Below are positions 21,195 through 33,207 of a DNA stretch of 64,000 nucleotides, in pieces. The DNA is from Gnetum montanum. Lineage: Eukaryota; Streptophyta; Gnetopsida; Gnetales; Gnetaceae. The notes beneath the pieces were generated by a model that did no database searches, was not told where the DNA came from, and was given only the letters and a program-made list of their open reading frames with translations. The stretch covers positions 94,268-158,267 of the forward strand of contig MNCI01012653.1 of the NCBI GenBank assembly GCA_015680685.1. The letters run 5' to 3'. Position numbers and translations under genes: made by a program. Position 1 is the first letter of the stretch. Each line of letters starts with the position of its first letter.

Positions 21195-24053
21195 AGATGT
21201 TGAAGAAGATGAAATAGTCCTAGGTGTGGAGGCCCTTGAGGCTTGTAAGGTCCTTCTCCTTATTCAGGCACATGTGGTGGTTGAGGTAGTTATGATTTCC
21301 TGTAGTGACTGCAACTTTTGGTGGAAGATGGAAGGTGTCCAAAATTATCTTCATCTTCTCATTCTTTCCTTTGGGGTTCAAAATTCATGTAGCATCTCAA
21401 ATGTGGGTGTGGGAGTGGAAACATCCTAGGGACAAGGAATTATTGGGAACAACTCCTTAATGTTGACAAACTAGGCAAAAAAAGTTTATGTTTAGCATCA
21501 AATTCTTTGATTATAGTCTATAATGTTTGGTAGTTATTCATCCTGTTATCTAGGTTCTCAATAGTTGATCATTGATAAGTGAACTTTACCTTGAGAACCT
21601 CAAGTTCAACATTGGCAATATCAAGCTTTTGCTTGTTATCTTTGTGATGCTTATACTCTTCTTTGTACAAAAAATATGAACTACCCACTTATTTATCTAA
21701 TTTAGATTGTAATCATCTAATAGCCAACATCACCAGATTTTCATATTAAAGATTGGTAAGCTCCATGTACTTCATCATCTCCTTGATAGATAACTCTTTC
21801 ATCTGGATCTCCACTTTGTTGTAATCATTGAGGCTATCAAAGATAGCCTGGTAGATATCACCTCCTTCCTTAAGCTACTAGAGAGCCTCATTCACTTTTT
21901 CCTTCACCAACTAGATGTCTTTTTCATTGATTTCCTTCTATAGAGTAACCTGATCTTTGTAATGATTCTTTACTCTCTATTTTGAGAGCCCTATTTTTTC
22001 AAATAGCTACCTCTATCATATATTTTTGGTGAAGAGCTTGGACTTCTTCCATTGAGATATTTCTATTTTCAATTACCAATCTTCTCAATTTATTATTCAC
22101 TCTAGCTAGTTATTCCTACTATTGATGGATAAAATCTTATATCTACTACTTTTTCACATCAACATTATGTAGGTGATGATTTTATGTGGTCAAAATTGCA
22201 TCCTCATGTTATGTCTGAATCAAGTCCTTCTAAAATGGTGTGCATTTTGGCATTGGTCATCGACTAGTATAAGACGGTCATCTCCTTGTTATTCTCAACC
22301 TTTTTAAGCTTGTTTTCAAGCTGCTTGAAGGATTCATCCCTTATTAATGTAGGGTTGAATAATGTGGGATCAATGAGGTGAGATCTTAATTTAGCAACCT
22401 CCATAGCCAAGTATTGGTTTCATCCTTGGGCTAGTTCAAGTTTCCCCTCCAATATAATGCACTTTTCCTTACCTCTAGTAGCTTTAACTAGGTTGTAGTA
22501 ATTATAATTGAAAGGTCAAATATATTTGGAATTGGTTGCTTGATTCCCACCAGTCAGTATGGCAACTCCTCATGTTGGGTTGTACTTAATATGCCACTAA
22601 CTATTCCTGTGGACATTTGCACATATTTGAGTGTAGAAATGTCTAATAAAGATGCTATAGGTGCATTAAGTTCCTTAATAATTCTATCAACAAACATCTC
22701 TACTACTATCTCCTGTCCATGGTGTTGCATCATGAAGATAGTTGTCCCCTCATCCTCCTCTAGATGCATCAAAAAAGTAGTGGCATTCCCAAATATTTCT
22801 GGGAATTATTGTTTTTGCTAGAGAATATCATTACCTATCAAGCATTACAAGTTAACCTTGTAGGTAGCTAGGTTCTTTGGATTGAGAAAATTGACCCACC
22901 TCCCTCCATCTAGCTAATTGTTTAATCCACTTTATTAAGGTGATTCATCCTTAGATGATACATAGATGGATCATTCCCACTCATACTTGCTCATTGTTTC
23001 TACTCTCACAAGAACTTCTATTAGATCTTGTGCATGCACTTAAGGGAAACACAAGCCTCTAGTATTGTTTCATGAGTGGGTGATGGGGTTTGTGGTCACT
23101 ACTCCTTTTCTTAGATGATCTTAGTAGGCACCTTTTCCTTCATCATGCCCACCTAAGAAGTGAATAGAGCATGTTAAACAACATCATTTTTGTTCCTTCC
23201 CTTTTGCATAAATTCTAGATGTGGCATAGGAAGGGAAGTGCCTTCCTTCCACATTCATTTTCTTTAAATCACTTTTCTATCTCAAGATAGATAAGCTATG
23301 GAAATTTGACAAGGAGTCTACCACTTAGAGTGGTACATGCACGAGTGGAAAAGGTTGTGATTTTGTTTGGCCTCACCATTGGATTGAAGTGAAAGGCTGT
23401 AATTTTGAAGTATATGCACTCTACCATGGTAAGTGAACTAAACACCTTATAACCTACTTTGTAACATCACTATATCTATTCTTTCTTGATGCTAAGATCT
23501 ACCTACATGTATATCTTAGCAATATTTTACTTGTTTCCTATAACTCAAGGGCCTCTACAATAGCTTCCACTGAGTAGAAGACTAGGATGTCCTTGACTTT
23601 GATTATTGAACCAACATACCAATTATTCCAAAACAAATATGTTTCTCCCATGTACCACTTCCTAGTGGAAGTGATTGTGGGCCACATGGGAGAGTTCTAT
23701 AGTTAATTCTTAACTTCTGAATGTGCAAACTACAAGAAAGGTCCAAAGTTAATCTCTTAAAGTACTAATTTCTAGAGCTTCTTATTTGTAATACACCTAA
23801 GGAAATATTTTATTAATGTAACCTCAAGGTTTTATCTTAGTTCAAGTGCCTAATCTAGGTGGTATTATTCTATTGCAATAGCTTATTGAAGAATCTAGTG
23901 GAAAAATTCAACCTTGGGCTTATTTTGAAGAGGTCTCACTGCATGGGTCCCTGCTTGTTCATGGGGCTGTTGTTGATCCCTTTCCATTCTTGACCATTTA
24001 TCCCATGGTTGGAATGATCCTCCTTCTTGTGCATGCTTTCCTCTAGGTGTCAT
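21195..24053 (-). pseudogene. ORF2 of element B
   Basis: Homologue of ORF2 in element 1 in the same position, between pol and the 3' LTR. The predicted start ATG (24053) is directly preceded by AG and opens MTPRGKHAQEGGSFQPW, comparable to MALKKGQQGGPSLG in D. Further in, the minus strand near 23655-23680 reads GETYLFW, matching GETYQFW of element 1. The segment at 22554-22772 (MQHHGQEIVVE...) matches MQHQDAKGATEVVV of element 1. The later part is rich in Glu, Lys and Leu, probably the coiled coil, and the C-terminal part is proline-rich. Many stops and frameshifts are present. Function is unknown. Confidence 0.65.
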
Positions 24054-24354
24054 CTATGGTTAAAACATAACCAAGGATTAGCATTCATTGTGTAACTTAT
24101 AATATTTATGTACCTTTCTCATTTGGTAATTACACTTAGGCTAAGTTTTGACCATGGAAAATTGATTATTTTATTAATACTTTATTGTTATTTCACTTAA
24201 AATGTCACTGAAGCTTGTTGGAAAGGTTTAACTCATATAATTTGATGTTTTAATATTGATTTCTTTGTTAAACAACTATGGGAGTTAGAAATTTTATTTG
24301 AAAAATTTCTCATCGAAAACTAAAGGTTTGTGATCCCCATGATGAAGAGCTTAC
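24054..24354 (-). other. Predicted leader intron before ORF2 of element B
   Basis: On the minus strand a consensus donor CTGGAG|GTAAGC has its GT at 24354-24353. A pyrimidine-containing acceptor TTTTAACCATAG ends at 24054, directly before the ORF2 ATG. The interval is 301 bases, AT-rich and without coding potential. The retained AG-ATG join in element D and the similar spacing in element 1 support a real intron, but no transcript is available. Confidence 0.5.
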
Positions 24355-24500
24355 CTCCAGTAGCTAGAGTGTTGAAGAATGAAGTGAATTGAACAAATGG
24401 TTAGGAAGATATTTCTCTTGAAAGGCTTTGAGCTTTGAAAATTTGAAAAATGTCCCTCTTATTTAGTAGCAAATGTGAAAAATTCCTAATTGTTCATGTT

Positions 24501-24612
24501 TATTTATAGGTTTTTTTTCCTTGCATCAATGTGGTCTAATCGATAGGGTCTCATCAATAGGCTCAATGCATATACAAGGTTCCATTGACAGAGGTGGTAC
24601 AAAATTTTTTTT
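24501..24612 (-). promoter_or_regulatory. Internal U3-like promoter block of element B
   Basis: On the minus strand a cluster of CATTGA and ATTGATG words (24525-24600) is followed by the TATA box CCTATAAATA (24510-24501). The same vocabulary occurs in the U3 of B's 5' LTR (33080-33200): on plus, ATCGATGGG, ACATCAATGGG, CATTGACATG and CTCATCAATG, compared with ATCGATAGGG, GCATCAATGTGG and CTCATCAATAGG here. The TATA box is about 450 bases before the ORF2 ATG. Promoter activity is inferred. Confidence 0.55.
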
Positions 24613-26429
24613 ACATTAAATATATTGAGAAATATGAGTTTTCTAATGAAATTAGGATCCATAGTGATCCAGAAAAGCTATGAACATGATGAAAATATTA
24701 AAAGAGGACTAGGATGTTCACAAAATTGGAGAAATGATGGGAGAATGAAATTTTATGGAGAAAATGCCTTAAGAAGCACATAGTTGGATGCATCGATGGA
24801 GAACAAAAAATATTTGATTACAAAAATGCCTAAGGATAGATAACTTAACTAATCCAACCAAGAGATATGCAAGTGGGCCATTCCCATAGTAGGTGCATGC
24901 CCTTTTTTCCCTTGCATAACCTCAACTGAGTCTGTGGACCCCATAGTTGATTAATGGTTATGAAAAGTTAAGGACCAAATCCAGAAGAATCTACCTTAGA
25001 ATTAAGACATTTGAAACTAAGACATTGAAAAAGAACATAGACAACTAGTAGTAAGGTGAGTTATGAAAATCATGATGGATGAGAGATAAAATAGGATGGA
25101 AGTCCTAATCATGGTCACATAAAGTCCCTTATGAATTCTATGGTTAAATGACCTAATAAAGTCCATCCTTAGTCCAAATCAAAATCAAACACTTTCAATG
25201 ACTTCACAACACCACTCTAAGACTAGAACCCTTCCTTGAGACATAAGAATGTTCCCATATATTAATCATCATTCCTTATTTAAGAAGAAAAGAGAAGCAG
25301 AAAGTGAGAAGGACCTTAGTTATAGGGGATTTTTAGGTAGGGGTAAGATGTCTTTTTAGCCCAATAACTAGTGCTTGTAGCCCATTATTTTATATAATAG
25401 GTGTGCTTTAAATTTCCATCATATTTTATTTTTGAATTTTATGTCTTTATGGATTTTTGAAATGGAACCACATCGTGAAAAGACTTATTAACTTCCTGTT
25501 ACTAGTTGACATGGAACAATAGGAAACCATGAAAGTAGAATTACACCCAAGTAATTAGAAAGTTACAAAGAGTATTAAATCCCCTTGAAGTCACACCCTT
25601 TTAAACCTTTGAAGCCTTTCTAAGTTTGGAAACTACCAAGGTCACAATACCATTAAAGTTTTATTAATGAAAAAGGAACCTCATACTTCCAAAACTAGGA
25701 AGAGCATAGACTTGGTGGATGGGTGCATGATGTGGACTTAATTCCTATTCCATGAAAAAGAAACTTTGTATTATCCATTATTAATCAAAATTAAAAAATA
25801 TAAACTAGAAATTAGTAATCAAAAAGCTTAAGTACAAACAACCATTAGCAACAACTACAACATCACTATGTCCTATTGGCAACAAAGCATTTTATAAGAA
25901 AATAAGAAAACTTCATACCAAAATAAAGTAAAATATAAAAGAAATTAGAAAATATTCAAGAAATATAAAACATACTAACAATGTTATAAAACAAAAAATT
26001 GAAAAAATAACAAAGTGTAAAACAAAAAGGTGTAAAAACAAAATAAGAGTAAAACAAAAAAGCATGAAATAAAAAAGTAGAAAAACTAAGGAACCAATGA
26101 TTTAGTTAGCATGGATGTCCATATCCCCCATGAATAACTTAAAAAAAGGTGATCTAAAATATTGAGAAAGGTTATCCATCCAATGAAGTGTTACTTACAC
26201 TGGCTTGGTTAGGCTCGTGGAAAGGTTTAAGTTGTTGCATGTTGACTAGCTGTTTTTTATTTGGACTTTTAGGTTTGTAGATCAACATGGTCCCAAAAGA
26301 AAAAGCTTCATAAATGATATAATACCATTTCCACAATGTTTGAAAGTTATTCTTTTAAGGTACATGTGTGGGGTTCTAATAAAGAATCTTGTCTCCAAGT
26401 TGAAATTTGACTTTCCTTAATTTAAGGTC
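24613..26429 (-). other. Spacer between integrase and ORF2 unit of element B
   Basis: No convincing reading frame. The part at 25,920-26,090 is very A-rich on plus. It occupies the position of the gag-ORF2 spacer in element 1, but I see no clear sequence similarity with that spacer. Confidence 0.45.
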
Positions 26430-27290
26430 ATGGTGCTTTATGCACTTCATTCAAGGACAAGGCTACCAATCAATTTTGATCTAGCACATTGAGATTAATT
26501 AATATTTATTTCTATGCTAGGACAAGGTTAGGATCTAGGTCATAGGCTATTGAAAGTGTATAAAGCTCATATTGAATTAGAAGAGTTGGTAATTTCCCAT
26601 ACACCAGCTCATAGAAAGAGTAGCCTATAAGGAGTTTCCATGGCGAGCAATATGCCTAGAGGGAATCACTAAGCTTAATGCTCGAGTATCTCCTATATTT
26701 GCTTATTAATTTGGTTAAGATCTTAGTGATCTCCCTATTGGTAACATCTACTTAACCGTTGGCTTGGGGGTGATATGGTGTTGTTAGTTTATGTTCAATC
26801 CCCAAGCATTACATGAGCTTGCAAAAATAGCACCTGTAAAATGAGTACCATTTTTAAAATCAATGCTCATGGCACTCTAAACCTATTTACAATATTATCT
26901 TTAAAAACTATGCAAAAGTAGATAATGTATAGTTGATGACAACTGATTCTTGTATCCATTTCATACAATAGTCAATAGCAACTATAATGTATGTCTTTCC
27001 ATTTTACATGGGTGTTATGGGATCCATAAAATCTATGCCCTAGACATCGAAGGATTCCAATGGTTAGATCCACTACTAAGGTTCCTCTATTTGAGTAGTT
27101 ACCCCACCATATCATTGATAGCATTTACACGAGTAGACAAATTGGTGGACATCCCTGAAGATTATTTTTTAGTAATACCCTACCATTAGGATATTAATTG
27201 TTGAATGTCTACCTCCAAAGTGGCCTCCATAAGAACCATCATGAGCATCTTGGAGAATGTGCAGCTGATTAGCATCAAGAACATAACAAC
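26430..27290 (-). pseudogene. Integrase remnant of element B
   Basis: Would insert the cDNA into the genome. The minus strand at about 27255-27215 reads HDGSYGGHFGGRHST, the integrase zinc-binding region, followed by C..C remnants. At about 27050 it reads GIDFMDPI, the first catalytic Asp. Near 26800-26720 it reads YHPQANG and, after a stop, VDVTNREI, the third catalytic region, where Asp stands in place of the usual Glu. LVYGKLPTLLIQYEL follows, as in Athila integrases. Several stops and frame changes are present. Confidence 0.68.
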
Positions 27291-27549
27291 AAAATAGGCC
27301 ATTGGTAAACATATTGTAAATATGTCCATTGATTTCCATGAAGCATTTGGCCTAATGAAGAAACTATTTTTTCTTCCTATGGTCCAAGTCTTGTGGCATC
27401 TCTTGAGTAAGAACATAAGTGAGGATGTCATCATACCATGTAGGCTCTTCAAGCACTTGTTCATTTATTGCACTAGCAAAGAGAATTTAATTAGGAAATT
27501 AATTAGAGAGTGGGCTCTCCTCTTTGTTATCCCATCATAACCAAGATAA

Positions 27550-28140
27550 GTGATTAGTGATCACATTATTAGTTCCTTTTTAATCTACCATAGTAAGATT
27601 AAACTCTTACAAAATCACTTGCCACCACATGACACAGGGGCTTACCATAAACTTATTCATGAGAAAGTGAATGGCACTATGGTCAATGTGCACAAACACT
27701 TTATATTTAAGCACATAATGCCTAAAATTCTCCAAACATACACCATTACAATTAGCTCTTTCTTTATTGTGGTCTAATTAAGCTATGCACCTGCAATGCT
27801 TTAGCTTATGTAGTGGATGTAATAAGGATGTTTTTGATCATGAAATTGCATAGGCATAGCTCCTAAAGCATAGTTCTATGCATCCATCATAATGTGAAAT
27901 GGATGGGATCACTTAGGTTCTTGTAGAATTGGATTTTCTACAAGCTTTTCATTAAGTTGCTAGAATGCTTTTTCCAATTCCTTGGTTTATATGAATAGAT
28001 CATATTTCTTTGTTAGCTTGACTAATGGTTTCACAATCTTAGGGAAATTCTCTATGAATTGCTGGTAGTAGCCAGTGTGTCTAAGAAATGACCAAACATA
28101 TTTAATGGTTCCTTGCTAATAGGTTATTCCTTGGATGATC
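27550..28140 (-). pseudogene. RNase H remnant of element B
   Basis: The region between RT and integrase. On the minus strand near 27900-27800 it reads HIMMDA, then a stop, then NYALGAM, corresponding to the start of a gypsy RNase H (D....A.GA). A further part near 27780 resembles YYIHYISKAL. It is heavily broken, and only the position plus these motifs support the call. Confidence 0.55.
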
Positions 28141-28189
28141 GTAATCTTTTCAAGGTCCACCTCAATCCCTGCCTGAGAAATTCTATGTC

Positions 28190-28760
28190 CTAACACAATG
28201 CCCTCCTAGATTATGAGATGGCTCATTTACCAATTGAGTTGAAGATTTGTCTTCACATAGCTTTTAAGCACTTTCTTAAGGTGTTCTAGGGCTTGCTCAA
28301 ATGTAGCAATATAGGTGGAGAATTCATCCATTAAGACTTCCACCCTGATACTAATTTGTTGCTGAAAAATACCGAGGAAGGTGTTGGAATGTTGCAAGAG
28401 TATTACATAGATCAAAATGCATCTTTTTGTATGCAAAAGTGCCCTAGGGACTTGTGAATGTGTTTTTGGCCTAATTCTTTGGTGTAATCTATATGTGGTT
28501 ATAGCCACTATAACTGTCTAGAAAGTTGTAATGATAATGTCTAAATATAGTCTCCAACACTTGGACAAAAGATAATGGAAAATGATCTTTGTAGGTCCCC
28601 ATGTTCGACAACCTAAAATGAATACAAACCCATAACTTACCACATTTCTTTGCACAATTACAAGTGGGGTAACCCACTTACTATTTTTTATTGAAATAGA
28701 TGAACCCCATTTTGAGGAGTTTTTTATTTTCCTCTTTGACAATCTACTTCAATTTGGGGT
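28190..28760 (-). pseudogene. Reverse transcriptase remnant of element B
   Basis: Would copy the element RNA into DNA. On the minus strand: KKLLKMGFIY near 28710; the palm part with TYKDHFPLSF and FLDSYSGYNHI (28600-28495), which corresponds to KDHFPLPF and FLDGYSGYNQI of Athila RT; the catalytic box as LMDEF near 28345 in place of the usual FMDDF; then LEHLKKVLKSY..TNLQLNW (28300-28230) and EGIVLGHRIS (28213-28180). The Asp-to-Glu change in the catalytic box and several stops make it inactive. Confidence 0.78.
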
Positions 28761-29389
28761 TTAACCACCACTATAACTACTTCTTTGGCTTGATGAAAGG
28801 ATGAATATTAATATGATGATAGCATATCCTAGGATGAATCCTAGTGAGTTCAAGATATGAACAAGAGAAAGTTGTTGGTCATTTATTAACCACATTTAGA
28901 AGATTCTCTTTCTATTCAAGAGAAATATTGGCATTGATTATTACTGAATTTCCATTTTTCAAGAATAAATAGTTCATGCAAGTAGGTAAAGTTTTCAACT
29001 CTAAGGGCTCATGATTAAAATTTTTAGGAATTTCCAACTCTTTCCAAGAAATATCATTAGGTTCATCAATAGAGAGTTGATGATGATCTTGCTCTAGTTC
29101 ATCCATGTCTTCAACATATACATAATTTAAGCTCTCAACTGGTTCCATGCAAAGTATGGTACTTTCAGGATTAGCTATTAGTCATTGGGTGCTCTCTTAT
29201 TTTGTAATTGCTATGTACAAGAATTTTTGGATTTTAGATTCATCTATATAGTGTTTACATGCTTTGATTGACATACTTTTAATAGATCATAACTTTTGCA
29301 CATAGTTTCATCCTATATCATTATACGTAATGCATGGAACTCTCTTCTTCATGATCTTCCTAAATGCATTCTCCTTGGAAATTTCTAAG
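28761..29389 (-). other. Protease-RT linker of element B
   Basis: An acidic segment at 28912-29148 (minus) contains ELEQDHHQLSIDEPN and ...PLELKTLP, a pattern usual just before the RT core in Athila elements (ELKPLP). No separate domain is seen. Confidence 0.5.
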
Positions 29390-29700
29390 GAAATATCTTT
29401 GATGTCTATTTATGCATCAACAATGCTCAACCAAGCCCTTTCCATAATGATTGGAAAGTCTCCATTGCTGCTATTAATCTTGATCACCAAGAAATTAGTT
29501 GGATAGGACCACCCACAAATAGTGATCACAATGTCCTCTACTAATTCCAAGGGAACAATGATGGACTAATTTGCTAATTCTACATAAATGTTGCTCTTCG
29601 TGAGAGAGGTAGGTTCCAATCTTTGTATATTTTATGAAAAACTAGATTGAAACCAAAACTTGAATCAAGAAGAGCCATAGGGTAACCAACCACATGAGTT
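29390..29700 (-). pseudogene. Aspartic protease remnant of element B
   Basis: The minus strand reads, across two frames, a D-S-S type active-site region (ALLDSSFGFNL near 29675-29645) followed by Y.I.KD, then LANQSIIVPLELVEDI (29590-29545), VITICGWSYPTNFLVI and P(I)IMERAWLS near 29440. This follows the Athila protease layout (active site, ...LADRS...P.G..EDV, ILGRPFL). It would release Gag and Pol products. Confidence 0.65.
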
Positions 29701-30329
29701 TGTTTGAAGGGTTCTTAGAAAGAATAAATATAGAAGATGAAGGAGACATAGGGTGACCAACCACATGAGCTGGTGAGGGCTTTGTATGGCTATTTATTCG
29801 AAAGAATAATATTTTTCTAGGTTTGGGTTCTAAACCACTTAGCGGTGGAATTGATTATAAGTTAATGATCCTAGTAGTGTTACATTGCTATGGCTATTCA
29901 AGAATTTAACCTTGCATGGATGGAGTAGCTAGTAATTAGATTAAGGATGGAGGAATATGTGCAAAAGGATAAGAAGGCTACTAATGAAATGGAACCTTCC
30001 ATCTAGGAGATGGGGAATGAGATTTGTAGTACTCTAAAGGGTAGTAGTGATGCTAAAAAGAAGCATGACTAAAAAAGTTACGTGAAGACCTAGGTTATTG
30101 AATATAGTACCCATATAGAACTGGTTTCCTATAAGGATATTGTTACATTGGTAGTGGAATCCCTCATGACTCTAGATGCTGCCATTTTTGATATTACTCA
30201 TACAGTTGTAGTGGAGCTCAACTTGGTTAATAAGCTTATTGTTGGTGGAACTACCTAGGATTACCTTGAGAATAAGATAATCTTCTAGGTGCTTGCCTTC
30301 TTGCCAACTTAGGATTCAAAGCGTACATC

Positions 30330-32110
30330 CTAGACTCTTGAAAGTGTGACACAACAAGGTAACATCCCTTAGGATGTTCATATTAGAAAATGTTACACCC
30401 ATAATCTTCATCTAAATTTGACTCCACAACTTCTTTGATTGTAGCAACTTTGCCCTTACTCCTTTGGTAGGCATGTTTAGCTTCCTTCCTTCTCCTATGA
30501 TCTCAATCATTGCTTTGCTCTTTGGATTCTTCTATAATTTGGAAAGTTGTTTGAAATTTTTCATCCAAATATTTTCACATTTTATCCACCTTGATCAAAA
30601 TTTTGGAAACAAATTTTTGAATTGAAAAGGTTTTTTGCTACACCACTTCATTAAGTAGTGCCTCCCCCTCACTGTCACAAAATCAAACTTTCCTTTTTCT
30701 AATGAAAGGATCCTAACTATATTTTTTAGCATTTTTCCATTTCCTCAACTCTCCTTCTTTATTTGCAACCTACTTAATGAGCCTTTGGATCTAATGGAAC
30801 CTTAGTTTTGATAGTCTTCCTTGGGCATAAGCCCTAAGGGTTCTCCATGTTTTTGATCAAATCCCATCTATGATATGGGAAAGCTACTCCGGTTGAGAAT
30901 AACCATGAGTAGGACATCTCTGTAAAAGGGAATAATACCTATCCATGGTTGTCCAAGGGTTCATGTGTTCCTTGTCGCTAGCCTTTGATTTGCTTTCTCA
31001 AGTTGAACACTCTAGAGTATGTTTGATATTTGTCATTAAATAGTTTAAGGATCATACTCCATCTGCAAATTGATTCTAGCTCCAAGAAGTAGTACCAAAT
31101 TTCTGCTTCTTTTGTGAGTGTTTTAGGAAACAACTTAAGTTTTTTCCAATCATTTTCAATGTTCTATAAGTGATAGGCATCATAAAAGGCTTGAAGATGA
31201 ATTAGTGGATCCGAGTTATATCTCCCCTCAAATCTAGAGATATAGGTTCATATCCAACCTCTTGATTAGGTTATCTTTCACATGCCTAGTTGAAATTCTG
31301 AATACCTCTACAATGTTTAGCATGCTTCAACTGACAAGAAAAGGTTCATCATCATCATGAATTCAATGATGCTTATGATGTTCTCTACTAGCCCTTCATT
31401 CATTATGACACCTACAATCATTATTATTCCAATGTTCACCTCCATCACGATTTCTTCCTTTGTGGTTTTGGTCAAATTTAGAGGAGGAGGAAGAAGATGT
31501 AGATGAAGAGGATGAAGAAGGAGGAGGACTACTACTACCATAGTGTCTTCCACCTCCTCTCCACTTGTCATAACCATGATCATTAGGTTTATCATCATCA
31601 TGATGCTTGCTTAAACTGCTACCCTAACTCCCACTTTTACCTAAACTCAAATTTTTGATAATGGATTGTAGATTCAGATTCAAGCCCCCTTAACCAGAGT
31701 TAAGGGATGGAAAATATTTATGTTGAGAAACCCCATAGGAAGGATCCTCATTATATTTTTTATTTAAGAAGAATAAGGAATTAATGAATGGTTTCCCCTT
31801 TGTAGCTTCATGATGCTTCTCCTACTACCGATCTCTTCTGCATTGTATTTTCGTACAATGGTAGTCTTGATAGTCATGTTCTTGCATAATGTACTCTTCA
31901 TGAAGATTATTGATGCCCAATCTCTTAAGAGTCTGGAATAGCATCCTAGGAAAAGATCAGTCAGATGATAATACAATGTTGCCCTTCATGTCTTTCCACC
32001 ATAATTGTTTATCCTAATGTAGGATGAAGGTGAAATTAGGTACAAACTCATCTGCATGAGTGTATGCCACTTTGAATTCTTGGGGAACTATTGGTTTTGA
32101 TTCATCATGC
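30330..32110 (-). pseudogene. gag: gag remnant of element B
   Basis: Homologous to gag of element 1. On the minus strand at 31240-30780 it reads fragments such as KHTLECST across frames, MDRYYSLLQRCPTHGY, SHIIDG and LRAYAQGRLSKL, corresponding to LERYYSLLNKCPSHGF, YHIIDGL and LGTYAQGQIYEL. Further upstream on minus, 31317-31601 holds a Gly/Arg/His and poly-Ser/Asp stretch that resembles the basic nucleocapsid part. The order of these parts suggests rearrangement or a different N-terminal layout from element 1. It is strongly decayed. Confidence 0.6.
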
Positions 32111-32262
32111 CTATGAGAAGAAGAAATTTTTTATTAAAAGAAGTATTTAGTATACTTTAATTATGATTATGATTATTATTTTTATTTTTCAAATGATTAT
32201 GACTTTAGGGTTTGTTCCAATGATCTTAAATAATTCTCACTAAGTCATAGATGCTGCACATA

Positions 32263-32282
32263 TCAAACTACAATGGTGCTAA
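32263..32282 (-). other. Primer binding site of element B, decayed tRNA-Asp type
   Basis: On the minus strand TTAGCACCATTGTAG follows the LTR. It matches TTGGCACCGTTGCCA of element D at 12 of 15 positions. Confidence 0.6.
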
Positions 32283-33207
32283 TGATGATCAATGAGTAGA
32301 TCCTATGTCCAATCATACAAATCATAAAGCATTTACATGTGATTTGGTTAAATTACGTGGACTTATAACCTTCCAAGTACACTTGTTTCTAGGAGGTGAA
32401 ACTAACCATTGCAATTGTTATCTTTCCAATTACACTTGTGAAATGGAAAGGTATGGTTAAGTGCAACTGAGGCATATGATTTTTATCACTTTTATTTTTT
32501 ATGTTCTAGGTTGCCTAAGAATAAGGAGTAAAGAATTATATATTTAATTTCTAATTTACTCTAACTAACATTTAACTAATCCTAACATAAGCATCCATTC
32601 CCACATATTGTACACATCCTAAACACATTTAATGGTACTGGATTATGAAACATTAAGCATTACTGGGGTTACCAAGTGCCAAGCGTATGTTAGAAGTGCT
32701 CATACTTATGTGCTTAATTAACCACTATTTAATTAATTTTAATATAGCTTAATTTATCTTAAATTATCTTAATTTAATTACTTTAATTACTTAAACAATT
32801 AAAGAAATTTTCTTAAAACATTACATACATAAAGGAAATAATTAATCCATTTCAAAGTGTTGTAAGGTTTATCAGAAAGCTCATCTTTATTGTTGCATAC
32901 ACTACAATGCTTAGGTACAACAGTGCTTGAATAAATATCTATACACTCTTTGACTCCTCCTATAAACACTTAGAAAATACTCTAACTTTCAAGTCGAAAA
33001 ATCACTAAATCTTTGCTACAACTATAAGAATTTTTGTCACAAATGTGCCTAGTGAGAACATATTTATAAAAAAAATAGGATGCCCCATCGATGGGTACAC
33101 ATCAATGGGTTAAACCCTACATTGACATGATCACATCAACAAGAACTTGTTAATGGGATCACATTGATGGCATCTCATCAATGCGGCCAAACCATGATGC
33201 TTCATCA
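32283..33207 (-). repeat. 5' LTR of element B
   Basis: On the minus strand it starts TGATGAAGCATCATGG (33207) and ends near TGATGATC (32283 on plus). It contains the TATA box TTTATAAATA (33070-33061) and U3 repeats of the CATTGATG type (33080-33200). It is similar to 11060-11935 and to 12476-13168 plus 20799-20980. Confidence 0.8.

Larger units (their letters stand above)
12476..33207 (-). mobile_element. Element B, Athila-like with full pol, minus strand
   Basis: Reading the minus strand from 33207 downwards: 5' LTR, tRNA-Asp-type primer site, gag, protease, RT, RNase H, integrase, spacer, internal promoter-like block with predicted intron, ORF2, purine-rich tract, 3' LTR. The 3' LTR is split by insertion of element C (13169-20793) and lacks its outermost bases at 12476. 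Without C the element is about 13 kb. Every gene has stops or frameshifts. It represents the autonomous form from which pol-less elements 1 and D differ. Confidence 0.82.

Noticed and set aside
22540-22821. Plus-strand frame of 93 codons within ORF2 of B
   Set aside because: The minus-strand frame at the same place matches ORF2 of element 1; the plus frame is its shadow.
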